61,839 nucleotides of DNA, from assembly GCA_030524205.1 (NCBI GenBank), contig JAUNGZ010000010.1, positions 1 to 61,839 on the forward strand. The letters run 5' to 3'. Below are positions 50,615 to 58,246 of the stretch, in pieces (the first letter of the stretch is position 1; every line of letters begins with the position of its first letter). A model generated the notes under the pieces. It did not search any database. It was given only the letters and a program-made list of their open reading frames with translations, and was not told where the DNA came from. The translations under genes were made by a program, and so were the position numbers. Source of the stretch: Eubacteriales bacterium. Lineage in GTDB: Bacteria > Bacillota > Clostridia > Oscillospirales > Butyricicoccaceae.

Positions 50615-51255
50615 ACTGCAAGCACTCCTTCTTCTTTTCTCGTAACGACCGCGCCGTCGACCATCAGCCGTCCGGCGCAGAAATCGGATACGGCCCGCGG
50701 CAGCAGCACCCACTCCGCCTGCCGCATCACGCGCTTCTGCAAGCTTTCGGGTGTGTCGTCAGGCTCCACTTCCACCGCTTTTTGGGCAATGATCGCGCCG
50801 CCGTCCACCACTTCGGACACGAAGTGCACGGTAGCGCCGGTCACCTTCACCCCTTTGGCGAGCGCGGCCTCATGCACGCGCAGGCCGTAAAAGCCTTCCC
50901 CGCAGAACGAGGGGATGAGCGACGGATGGATATTGATGATGCGGTTTTCGTACCGGCGGCAGAAATCGGCCGACAAAACCGTCATAAAGCCGGCCAGCAC
51001 GATCAGGCCGATCCCATTTTCACGCAGCAGCGTATCGAGCGCGTCGCCGTAGCGCTCCACGGAATCAAAATCCCGGCGGCGCAGCACGGCGGACGGGATG
51101 CCCGCCTTTTCCGCGCGCGTGAGCGCGAACGCGCCGGGACTCGAGGATACAACGAGCGCAATGCGCCCGTTTTCGATCTGCCCGGCCTGCGCCGCGTCGA
51201 TCAGCGCCTGCAAATTCGTGCCGCCGCCCGAAACAAAAACTGCGATGTTTACCAT
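50611..51255 (-). CDS. purN: phosphoribosylglycinamide formyltransferase
   Basis: 214 residues from ATG 51255; the ribosome site is weak (GGGGT). VFVSGGGTNLQALID at the N-terminus, catalytic region INIHPSLIPSF with the Asn-His pair, and G..VHFVSEVVDGGAI with the catalytic Asp. It transfers the formyl group of 10-formyl-THF to GAR. It is preceded by 238 bp of hairpin-rich sequence after purM, the only long gap inside the operon. Confidence 0.95.
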   Translation of the reverse strand: MVNIAVFVSGGGTNLQALIDAAQAGQIENGRIALVVSSSPGAFALTRAEKAGIPSAVLRRRDFDSVERYGDALDTLLRENGIGLIVLAGFMTVLSADFCRRYENRIINIHPSLIPSFCGEGFYGLRVHEAALAKGVKVTGATVHFVSEVVDGGAIIAQKAVEVEPDDTPESLQKRVMRQAEWVLLPRAVSDFCAGRLMVDGAVVTRKEEGVLAV

Positions 51256-51493
51256 AGCTATTTTTACCCCATTCAGGTTTTCATCTTCGATTGCGTCCAC
51301 GGGCGCAATCGAGTCCCCCCGCCGCCGTGCGGCGCGTTTTAATCGGAAACTGTAATGCAGTTTCCAAAAAAGTACGAGCTTCGCCCGTGCTTTTTTTACA
51401 AAAGCGGAGAAAAGTTTCTTCGGAACTTTTCAAAGCGTCGGGACGCATCCGGCCAAAGGCCGGTGTGTCCCCGCTTCGATTGAAACCGTGGTT
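51256..51493 (-). repeat. hairpin-rich intercistronic element between purM and purN
   Basis: Hairpins in order (plus coordinates): 51287-51312, 51345-51365, 51366-51396, 51409-51431, 51441-51470, 51476-51501. The last five follow the same order as the series at 45619-45802. Several arms differ in sequence while pairing is kept, for example CCGGCC...GGCCGG cores and CGATTG...CAATCG ends. Confidence 0.6.
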
Positions 51494-52531
51494 TCAATCG
51501 AGCGTAATTCCCTTGTCCCCCGCGGCGCACTCGCCGATGATATACGCCTTTTCGCCCGCGGCCGAAATCGCGGCGACCGCGCGGTCGGCGTCCTCCGCGG
51601 CGACGGCCAGCACAAGGCCCGCGCCCATGTTGAACGTGTTGTACATGTCGCGCTCCGGGATCTTGCCGGTTTTGGCGATCAGGTCGAACACGGGCGGCAC
51701 GGGCATGGCCGCTTTTTCGATCTTGGCGCACACGCCGTCGGGCAGCATGCGCGGCACGTTCTCGTAGAAGCCGCCGCCGGTGATGTGGCTGACGCCTTTG
51801 ACGTCCACCGTGCCCATCAGCGACTGGATGGCCTTAACGTAAATCTTGGTCGGGGTGAGCAGCTCCTCGCCGAGCGTCTTGCCGAACTCGTCGATATAGC
51901 GGCGCACGGCCTTTTCGTTGATGCCGAGCGTCTTGCGCACGAGCGAGTAGCCGTTCGAGTGCACGCCCGAGGAGGCCACGCCGATCAGCGCGTCGCCCGC
52001 CTTGATCCCTGATCCGTCGATCATCTTTTCCTTATCGACGATGCCGACCGAAAAGCCGGCCATATCGTATTCGTCCTCCGGGTAGAAGCCGGGCATTTCG
52101 GCGGTCTCGCCGCCGATCAGCGCGCAGCCCGCCTGACGGCAGCCCTCCGCGATGCCGGAAACCATCTGCGCGATCTTGGCGGGATGGTTTTTGCCGACCG
52201 CGATATAGTCGAGGAAAAACAGCGGCTGCGCGCCGCAGCACGCGATGTCGTTGACGCACATGGCCACGCAGTCGATGCCGACCGTGTCGTGCTTGTCCAT
52301 CAGGAACGCCAGCTTGAGCTTGGTGCCCACGCCGTCCGTGCCCGATACGAGGATGGGGTCGGCCATGCCCTTGAAATCCGGGCGGAACAGGCCGCCAAAG
52401 CCGCCCAGCGTTCCCATAACACCTTTCGTGAAGGTTGATTCGACCATCGGCTTCATCAGCTTGACGGCCTCGTAACCGGCGGTGACGTCTACGCCCGCGG
52501 CTTTATAGCTTTCAGAACGACTTTCCGTCAT
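51494..52531 (-). CDS. purM: phosphoribosylformylglycinamidine cyclo-ligase
   Basis: 345 residues. PurM landmarks: [51 protein letters not shown] and [13 protein letters not shown]. It closes the imidazole ring to give AIR. The last codons (Leu-Asp-stop) form one arm of the hairpin 51476-51501. AAAGGAG precedes the ATG. Confidence 0.96.
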   Translation of the reverse strand: MTESRSESYKAAGVDVTAGYEAVKLMKPMVESTFTKGVMGTLGGFGGLFRPDFKGMADPILVSGTDGVGTKLKLAFLMDKHDTVGIDCVAMCVNDIACCGAQPLFFLDYIAVGKNHPAKIAQMVSGIAEGCRQAGCALIGGETAEMPGFYPEDEYDMAGFSVGIVDKEKMIDGSGIKAGDALIGVASSGVHSNGYSLVRKTLGINEKAVRRYIDEFGKTLGEELLTPTKIYVKAIQSLMGTVDVKGVSHITGGGFYENVPRMLPDGVCAKIEKAAMPVPPVFDLIAKTGKIPERDMYNTFNMGAGLVLAVAAEDADRAVAAISAAGEKAYIIGECAAGDKGITLD

Positions 52532-52550
52532 AATACATACTCCTTTTTAC

Positions 52551-52576
52551 TCGGTTGCAAGCGTGCCTGCAATCGA
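52551..52576 (-). repeat. purine-operon hairpin type, copy between purF paralog and purM
   Basis: TCGGTTGCA / TGCAATCGA (one wobble) with an eight-base loop GCGTGCC-like, 7 bases after the paralog's stop. Confidence 0.6.
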
Positions 52577-52582
52577 ATTCTT

Positions 52583-54004
52583 CTATTCTTTCCCGCTCCA
52601 GCAGTAGGTGCAGACCTTGTCGCGGTCCAGACCGATGGCCTCCATCAGGCCGTCCAGCGACTGGTAGCCGAGCGAGGAAAACCCGAACTTTTCGCAGATG
52701 GTTTTCAGCATGCACTGGCCGCGCTCGGTGTCCGCGTTGGAATATTCGTCGAGGTGCTTCTGCCCCTCGTCGCCCTCGAGCTCCTGCACGGTGCGCCGGG
52801 CGAGCAGCTCCATGTCCGAATTGCTCGAGGAAAAGTTCAAGAACTTGCAGCCGTACATGATCGGCGGGCAGGCCGAACGCATATGCACTTCCTTCGCCCC
52901 CGACCCATAGAGGAACTCGATCGTCTCGCGCAGCTGCGTGCCGCGCACGATCGAATCGTCGACAAACAGCAGCCGCTTGCCCTCGATCAGCTCGGGCACG
53001 GGAATCTGCTTCATCTTGGCGACCTGATTGCGAATTTTTTGATTGGCCGGCATGAACGAGCGCGGCCAGGTCGGCGTGTACTTGATAAACGGCCGCGCAA
53101 ACGGCACGGCGCCCGCGTTGGCGTAGCCGATCGCGTGCGGGATGCCGGAATCCGGCACGCCCGCGATATAGTCCAGCTCGCTGTCGAAGCCGCGCGCCTT
53201 ATCGTTGCGCGCCATGATATGGCCGTTGCGGTAGCGCATCAGCTCGACGTTCACGCCCTCGTAATTGGAGTTCGGATAGCCGTAATATGTCCACAGGAAC
53301 GCGCAGATCTTCATTTCCTTGCCCGCGGGCGACAGCGTTTCAAACCCTTCCGCCGTGACGCGGACGATTTCGCGCGGGCCAAGCTCGTAAGCGTCCTCGT
53401 ACCCCAGCTTGTGGTAGGCGAAGGACTCGAACGAAATGCAATAGCCGTCCTCGCTTTTGCCGATCAGCACGGGCAGACGGCCCAGCCGGTCGCGCGCGGC
53501 GATAATCTCGTTGCCGGTCAGCACCAGCAGGGTCATTGACCCGTCGATCATCTCCTGTGCATGCAGGATGCCGGAGACGAGGTCGTCCTTCTGGTTGATG
53601 AGCGCGGCGACCAGCTCGGTCTGATTGACCTTGCCCGAGCCCATCGCCATAAACTGGTGGCCGTGGTCGGAAAAATAGCGGGAAACGAGCTCCTCCGCGT
53701 TGCTGATAATGCCCACCGTCGTCAGCGCGTACAGGCCGAGGTGCGAGCGCACCAGAAGCGGCTGCGGGTCGGTGTCGCTGATGCTGCCAATGCCGCTGCA
53801 GCCCTCGAATTCCGGCAGGTCTTTTTCAAATTTAGTGCGGAACGGGGTATTTTCAATGTTGTGGATCTGGCGCTGGAAGCCGCGGTCGGCGTCATACACA
53901 AGCATGCCTCCGCGGCGCGTGCCCAGATGCGAATGATAATCCACGCCGAAGAAAACGTCCAGCACGCAGTCCCTTTTCGAGACTGCGCCGAAGAATCCTC
54001 CCAT
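52583..54004 (-). CDS. amidophosphoribosyltransferase paralog lacking the N-terminal Cys
   Basis: 473 residues with the two-domain layout of PurF: an Ntn-type glutaminase-like domain (about 1-240) and a PRTase domain with PRPP motif LLFVDDSIVRGTQL. The expected nucleophile Cys after the initiator Met is Gly2 (MGGFFGAV), and no propeptide-Cys occurs. Glutamine hydrolysis should therefore be lost. C-terminal Cys (CTYCWSG) may remain from the Fe-S site. It follows a normal purF by 38 bases. It may be regulatory or use another amine donor (inference). Confidence 0.85.
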   Translation of the reverse strand: MGGFFGAVSKRDCVLDVFFGVDYHSHLGTRRGGMLVYDADRGFQRQIHNIENTPFRTKFEKDLPEFEGCSGIGSISDTDPQPLLVRSHLGLYALTTVGIISNAEELVSRYFSDHGHQFMAMGSGKVNQTELVAALINQKDDLVSGILHAQEMIDGSMTLLVLTGNEIIAARDRLGRLPVLIGKSEDGYCISFESFAYHKLGYEDAYELGPREIVRVTAEGFETLSPAGKEMKICAFLWTYYGYPNSNYEGVNVELMRYRNGHIMARNDKARGFDSELDYIAGVPDSGIPHAIGYANAGAVPFARPFIKYTPTWPRSFMPANQKIRNQVAKMKQIPVPELIEGKRLLFVDDSIVRGTQLRETIEFLYGSGAKEVHMRSACPPIMYGCKFLNFSSSNSDMELLARRTVQELEGDEGQKHLDEYSNADTERGQCMLKTICEKFGFSSLGYQSLDGLMEAIGLDRDKVCTYCWSGKE

Positions 54005-54042
54005 ATGCTCTCCTTACTTTATGTCGTCGTTAATGCGGCCGG

Positions 54043-55497
54043 TCACTGCTTCAGTTCGCTTTCAAACATGTTTTTTTCGGCCTGCTCGGGCACCTCGACC
54101 GGATAGTCGCCCGAAAAGCACGCGTCGCAGAAGCCGAGCTTACAGCCGACCGCGATCTTGCGCGCGGCTTCGATGGACAAAAAGCCAAGGCTGTCCACGC
54201 CGATGATCTCGCGCATTTGCTCTACCGTTCGGCCGTGCGCCAGCAGCTGGCTGCGCTCCGGAATGTCCGTGCCGAAAAAGCAGGGATGGCGGAACGGCGG
54301 CGCGGAAATGCGCATGTGCACCTCTTTCGCGCCCGCGTCGCGCAGCAGCTTTACCAGCCGCGCGACCGTCGTGCCGCGCACGATCGAATCGTCCACCATG
54401 ATCACGCGCTTGCCCTCCACCGCGGTGCGCAGGGCGTTGAGCTTTAAGCGCACCGAGCGCTCGCGCTTGTCCTGCCCGGGCTGGATGAAGGTGCGCGCGA
54501 TATAGCGGTTTTTGATCAGGCCGACGCCGTACGGGATGCCCGAATACTTGGCGTAGCCGATGGCCGCCGGGATGCCTGAATCGGGAACGCCGATGACCAC
54601 GTCCGCGCCGACCGGATGCTCGATCGACAGGTACTTGCCGGCCTCCTGCCGGGCGAGCTCCACGCTCGCGCCGTCGATCACCGAGTCCGGGCGGGCAAAG
54701 TAGATATATTCAAAGACGCACGCCGAGGTTTTGCATTTCTTTTCGAAGTGCAGCGAACGGAGCTCGCCGTTTTCAACCACGCAGACCTCGCCCGGCTCGA
54801 CGTCGCGGATAAATTCCGCGCCCAGCGCGTCGAGCGCGCAGGTTTCGGAGGCAAAGAGATAGCAGCCGTCCAGCTTGCCGATGCAGAGCGGGCGGAAGCC
54901 GTGCGGGTCGCGCGCGGCGATCAGCTTGCGCGGCGACATGACGACCAGACAGTACGCGCCCTCGATCACGTCCATCGTGCGCAAAACGGCCTGCTCGATC
55001 GAGCCGCACTTCAGGCGCTCGTTGACGATGGTGTAGACCAGCACCTCGGTATCGTTCGACGAACGGAAAATGCCGCCGTTTAACTCGATATTGCGGCGAA
55101 GCTGCCCGGCGTTGACCAGATTGCCGTTGTGCGCCACGGCCAAGTTGCCCTTGACATGCGTGATCGCGATGGGCTGCGCGTTTTCGCGGCGGGTGTCGCC
55201 CGTCGTCGAGTAGCGCACATGGCCGATGGCCATTTGGCCGGGCATGGCGTCGAGCGTGTCCTGATTAAACACCTTGCTGACCAGCCCCACGTCCTTATGG
55301 CAGCGGATGACGCCGTTTTTGTTCACCGCGATGCCCGCGGCTTCCTGCCCGCGGTGCTGCAGGGCGAACAGCGCGACGTAGGCCTCATGCGCGGCGGAGA
55401 TCTCCTTGCCGTCGGGCGAGGCAATGCCGAACACGCCGCATTCTTCGTGAATTTTATCAAAAGGAGCTTTGCCGTGCTTTTGGATGCGGTATTTCAT
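54043..55497 (-). CDS. purF: amidophosphoribosyltransferase
   Basis: 484 residues from ATG 55497, 4 bases after purC. A 19-residue propeptide ends before C20 (EECGVFGI), the nucleophile exposed after processing as in Bacillus PurF. Glutaminase features RYSTTG and HNGNLVN; PRPP motif VIMVDDSIVRGTT; C-terminal Cys (CKLGFCDACFSGDYP) for the [4Fe-4S] cluster. First committed step of purine synthesis. Confidence 0.96.
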   Translation of the reverse strand: MKYRIQKHGKAPFDKIHEECGVFGIASPDGKEISAAHEAYVALFALQHRGQEAAGIAVNKNGVIRCHKDVGLVSKVFNQDTLDAMPGQMAIGHVRYSTTGDTRRENAQPIAITHVKGNLAVAHNGNLVNAGQLRRNIELNGGIFRSSNDTEVLVYTIVNERLKCGSIEQAVLRTMDVIEGAYCLVVMSPRKLIAARDPHGFRPLCIGKLDGCYLFASETCALDALGAEFIRDVEPGEVCVVENGELRSLHFEKKCKTSACVFEYIYFARPDSVIDGASVELARQEAGKYLSIEHPVGADVVIGVPDSGIPAAIGYAKYSGIPYGVGLIKNRYIARTFIQPGQDKRERSVRLKLNALRTAVEGKRVIMVDDSIVRGTTVARLVKLLRDAGAKEVHMRISAPPFRHPCFFGTDIPERSQLLAHGRTVEQMREIIGVDSLGFLSIEAARKIAVGCKLGFCDACFSGDYPVEVPEQAEKNMFESELKQ

Positions 55498-55501
55498 GCG
55501 C

Positions 55502-56212
55502 TTATTTACCCATGACGCGGCGCATGATTTCGTTATACGCGTCCTCAACGCCGCCCATGTCGCGGCGGAAGCGGTCCTTATCGAGCTTTTCCTTCGTGGT
55601 CTTGTCCCACAGGCGGCAGGTGTCGGGGGAAATCTCGTCGGCAAGGACGATGCTGCCGTCCGCGGTCTTGCCGAACTCGAGCTTGAAGTCGACGAGGATG
55701 ACGTTGAGCGTGTCGAAGTATTCCTTCATCACCTCGTTTACCTTGAACGCCATCGACTTGATGCGCTCGATCTCTTCCTTGGTGGCAAGCTTCAGCGCGA
55801 GCGCGTGATAGTCGTTGATCAGCGGGTCGCCCAGATCGTCGTTTTTCAGCGAAAACTCGATGGTCGGCTGCTCGAACACGATACCCTCTTCCACGCCGTA
55901 GCGCTTGGCGAACGAACCGGCGGAGATGTTGCGGATGATGACCTCGAGCGGCACGATGGAAACCTTTTTGACGACGGTTTCACGGTCGGAAAGCTGCTCG
56001 ACGAAGTGCGTCGGCACGCCCTGCTTTTCCAGCAGCTGGAACATGTGGTTGCTCATGACGTTGTTGATCGCGCCCTTGCCGACAATCGTTCCCTTCTTTT
56101 CGCCGTTAAAGGCGGTCGCGTCGTCCTTATAGTCGACGATGACGAGATTCGCGTCATCCGTGGCGAATACCTTTTTGGCCTTGCCTTCGTAAAGCTGTTC
56201 TTTCTTTTCCAT
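55502..56212 (-). CDS. purC: SAICAR synthetase
   Basis: 236 residues from ATG 56212 (GGAGG 8 bases upstream). N-terminal [19 protein letters not shown]-type ATP loop, [17 protein letters not shown] and DFKLEFG with [12 protein letters not shown]. It ligates Asp to CAIR. It sits between purE and purF. Confidence 0.96.
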   Translation of the reverse strand: MEKKEQLYEGKAKKVFATDDANLVIVDYKDDATAFNGEKKGTIVGKGAINNVMSNHMFQLLEKQGVPTHFVEQLSDRETVVKKVSIVPLEVIIRNISAGSFAKRYGVEEGIVFEQPTIEFSLKNDDLGDPLINDYHALALKLATKEEIERIKSMAFKVNEVMKEYFDTLNVILVDFKLEFGKTADGSIVLADEISPDTCRLWDKTTKEKLDKDRFRRDMGGVEDAYNEIMRRVMGK

Positions 56213-56268
56213 GATGATTTCCTCCAATATTTTTTAATTTAAAAACAAATTTAGGTTGTTTTCAGGTT

Positions 56269-56760
56269 TTACGCAAACTGCGCCTTTACCTTTTCGTCCT
56301 TGGCCATGACTTCGGAAGCCATGCCGGCCTTGAACTGCTGGAGTTTCGCGGCGAGCGCTTCGTCCGAAATGGCGAGCATCTGCGCGGCGAGGATGGCGGC
56401 GTTGTCCGCCCCGTCGATCGCGACCGACGCGACCGGGATGCCCTTGGGCATCTGCACGATGGAGAGCAGGCTGTCCATGCCGCCCATAACGCTCGTTGCC
56501 ATCGGCACGCCGATGACCGGCAGCGTGGTGTAAGCGGCGAGCACGCCGCCCAGATGCGCGGCCTTGCCCGCGGCCGCGATGATCGCCCCGAAGCCGTTCG
56601 ACGCGGCGTTCTTCGCCAGCTCCTCGGCCACGGCGGGCGTGCGATGCGCCGAGCAAATGCGCACCTCTACCGGAATATCAAAGCTTTTCAAACGGTCCAC
56701 ACATTTTTCCATAACCTTGAGGTCGCTGTCCGACCCCATGACGACAAGTACCTTTTTCAT
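56269..56760 (-). CDS. purE: N5-CAIR mutase, catalytic subunit
   Basis: 163 residues from ATG 56760 (GGAGG 8 bases upstream; an in-frame ATG 56766 abuts the site). [29 protein letters not shown] and GVPMATS mark class I PurE. No purK was seen. First structural gene of the operon; its ribosome site lies right after an attenuator hairpin. Confidence 0.95.
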   Translation of the reverse strand: MKKVLVVMGSDSDLKVMEKCVDRLKSFDIPVEVRICSAHRTPAVAEELAKNAASNGFGAIIAAAGKAAHLGGVLAAYTTLPVIGVPMATSVMGGMDSLLSIVQMPKGIPVASVAIDGADNAAILAAQMLAISDEALAAKLQQFKAGMASEVMAKDEKVKAQFA

Positions 56761-56776
56761 TTGCATTTCCTCCTCA

Positions 56777-56810
56777 AAAACAAATGAGGACACGGGTATA
56801 CCCGTGTCCT
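56777..56810 (-). terminator. attenuator terminator in the purE leader
   Basis: Perfect 10-bp stem AGGACACGGG / CCCGTGTCCT (56787-56810) with a TATA loop, followed on minus by CATTTGTTTTTG, ending at the purE ribosome site. It stands 9 bases after the leader ORF's stop. Confidence 0.72.
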
Positions 56811-56818
56811 ATATGCGC

Positions 56819-56929
56819 TCAATCAGCTGCACCGATGCCCAAAACCATGCACGAATGCCCGGAAGTGCAATTAAAAAACTGCATATGGATAGACTGGGAC
56901 GCCTTGTCCAAAAACACGCAGCCGGTCAT
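56819..56929 (-). CDS. 36-residue leader ORF upstream of purE
   Basis: ATG 56929 has GAGGTG 6 bases upstream. It encodes MTGCVFLDKASQSIHM followed by a QFFNC... stretch with three Cys in all (C4, C21, C27), ending GIGAAD. It lies between the promoter (56980-57008) and the attenuator, so ribosome position on it could decide whether the terminator forms. No known leader peptide is recognised, and the peptide itself could also be functional. Confidence 0.55.
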   Translation of the reverse strand: MTGCVFLDKASQSIHMQFFNCTSGHSCMVLGIGAAD

Positions 56930-56979
56930 GTGCACACCTCTTTCGTTTCATTCCAAACCATCGGTGACGATACGTTATT

Positions 56980-57008
56980 ATTTTATCGAAAACGCACGTT
57001 TATTGCAA
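56980..57008 (-). promoter_or_regulatory. promoter of the purine operon
   Basis: Minus strand TTGCAA (57003-57008), 17-base spacer, TAAAAT (56980-56985). Start near 56973, 44 bases before the leader ORF. No guanine/adenine riboswitch consensus is seen in the leader. Confidence 0.65.
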
Positions 57009-57067
57009 GCATTTTACGAGGCTTTTTCGCGTTTTGTGCAAATGCCCAAAGAAACGTGTCCCGCGCC

Positions 57068-58246
57068 TCAGCTTTCGTGCAGAACGCCTTTTTTATAGAG
57101 CGCCTCCTCCATCTGGCGCACGCGCTCGGTCCACGAGCAGGCTTCGCCGTAAGCGAGCCTCTGTTCCGCCTTTTCCGGGTCGTTTTCCGCGGCCGCGGCG
57201 TCGCAGAGCGGCAAAAATTCCTCTGGCTCGCGCGCGATGTACACCACGTCCGCAAAATCCTCGACCTGAAGCGGCTCGCGGGTCGAAACGACCGGCTTGC
57301 CGGTGGCGAGGTATTCGTAGAATTTCAGCGGCGACACGTCGCGCGAAAGCGCACCCGCGCGGAACAGGTTCAGGCACACGTCCATCTGCGCGAGGTAGGC
57401 GGGCAGTTCGGGCTGCGGCACAAGGCCGTGGAACACGATGTTCGGGTATTGTTGCAGGTGTGTCAGGTCGACGCCCGGCAGCGTGCGCCCAATCAGGAAC
57501 ACGGTCGCGTCCGGCCGCTCCCGCGCCAGCGTTTCAATCAGCGCGTAGTCGATGCACTCCTGCAGCATGCCGACAAAGCCGAACACCGGATGCTTGAGAT
57601 TCCGCATCTCCTCCGGGCAGGGCAGGCGGCCCTTTTCGGTCTGCACGCGGGAAAATATCTCATACGCCGCGCCGTTCGGGATCATTTGGGTCGACGGGTT
57701 GATTTTCTCGAGCGTTTCCGCCAGACCGACGGCGGTTGCGAACACCTGATCGGCCGGCTTTGCCAAATCGCGCTCCATCCCGTCGACGACCGCGGGCGTG
57801 ATGTGCCCCTTGTAGGCCGAGTGGCGGTCGACGCAGTCGTACACCAGCTTGCTGTGCGGCACGTGCTCGACAATGTCGCACGAGGACGGCGAGTAGCACC
57901 AGAGCACCGTTTCCTCGCCAAAGCCGTGCGCTTTCATCTTTTCGCGCACGAATTTGGCCTGCCGCTTTTGGTTCAGCCGGTTGATCCAGCGGAATTTGTT
58001 GAAGAACGGCAGTACGGGCGGCAGGGCGTACACTGTGATATTCTCGTGCCCCTCGACCGGCTCGCCGGGCTGCTTGTGCTTGCCAAGATAGGCCGCCGCC
58101 TTTTTGTCCTTGAGCGGCGCGATGACCGACACCGGCGGGTCGAAATACAGCACCTCGCTGTTGCGCAGGCGGCTCATTACGTTCTGCTTGCGCGTGGGCA
58201 GCGGATGGTAGTTGGTGGTCGACAGGCAGACGATATGGTTTTTCAT
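57068..58246 (-). CDS. glycosyltransferase (GT4/GT1-like, TuaH/WsaF type)
   Basis: 392 residues. Rossmann-type start IVCLSTTNYHPLPTRKQNV, a central VYDCVDRHSAYKG, then the donor-domain segment PVFGFVGMLQECIDYALIETLA near 235 and LSRDVSPLKFYEYLATGKPVVST near 310, the E-x7-E-like donor site. Cytosolic or peripheral. It overlaps the upstream GT-CsaB gene by 4 bases. Probably adds a sugar to a cell-wall polysaccharide. Confidence 0.85.
   Translation of the reverse strand: MKNHIVCLSTTNYHPLPTRKQNVMSRLRNSEVLYFDPPVSVIAPLKDKKAAAYLGKHKQPGEPVEGHENITVYALPPVLPFFNKFRWINRLNQKRQAKFVREKMKAHGFGEETVLWCYSPSSCDIVEHVPHSKLVYDCVDRHSAYKGHITPAVVDGMERDLAKPADQVFATAVGLAETLEKINPSTQMIPNGAAYEIFSRVQTEKGRLPCPEEMRNLKHPVFGFVGMLQECIDYALIETLARERPDATVFLIGRTLPGVDLTHLQQYPNIVFHGLVPQPELPAYLAQMDVCLNLFRAGALSRDVSPLKFYEYLATGKPVVSTREPLQVEDFADVVYIAREPEEFLPLCDAAAAENDPEKAEQRLAYGEACSWTERVRQMEEALYKKGVLHES

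Noticed and set aside
56761-57008. Purine or PRPP/ppGpp riboswitch before purE
   Set aside because: No xpt-type or ykkC-type consensus blocks were found; the visible elements are a leader ORF and a terminator.
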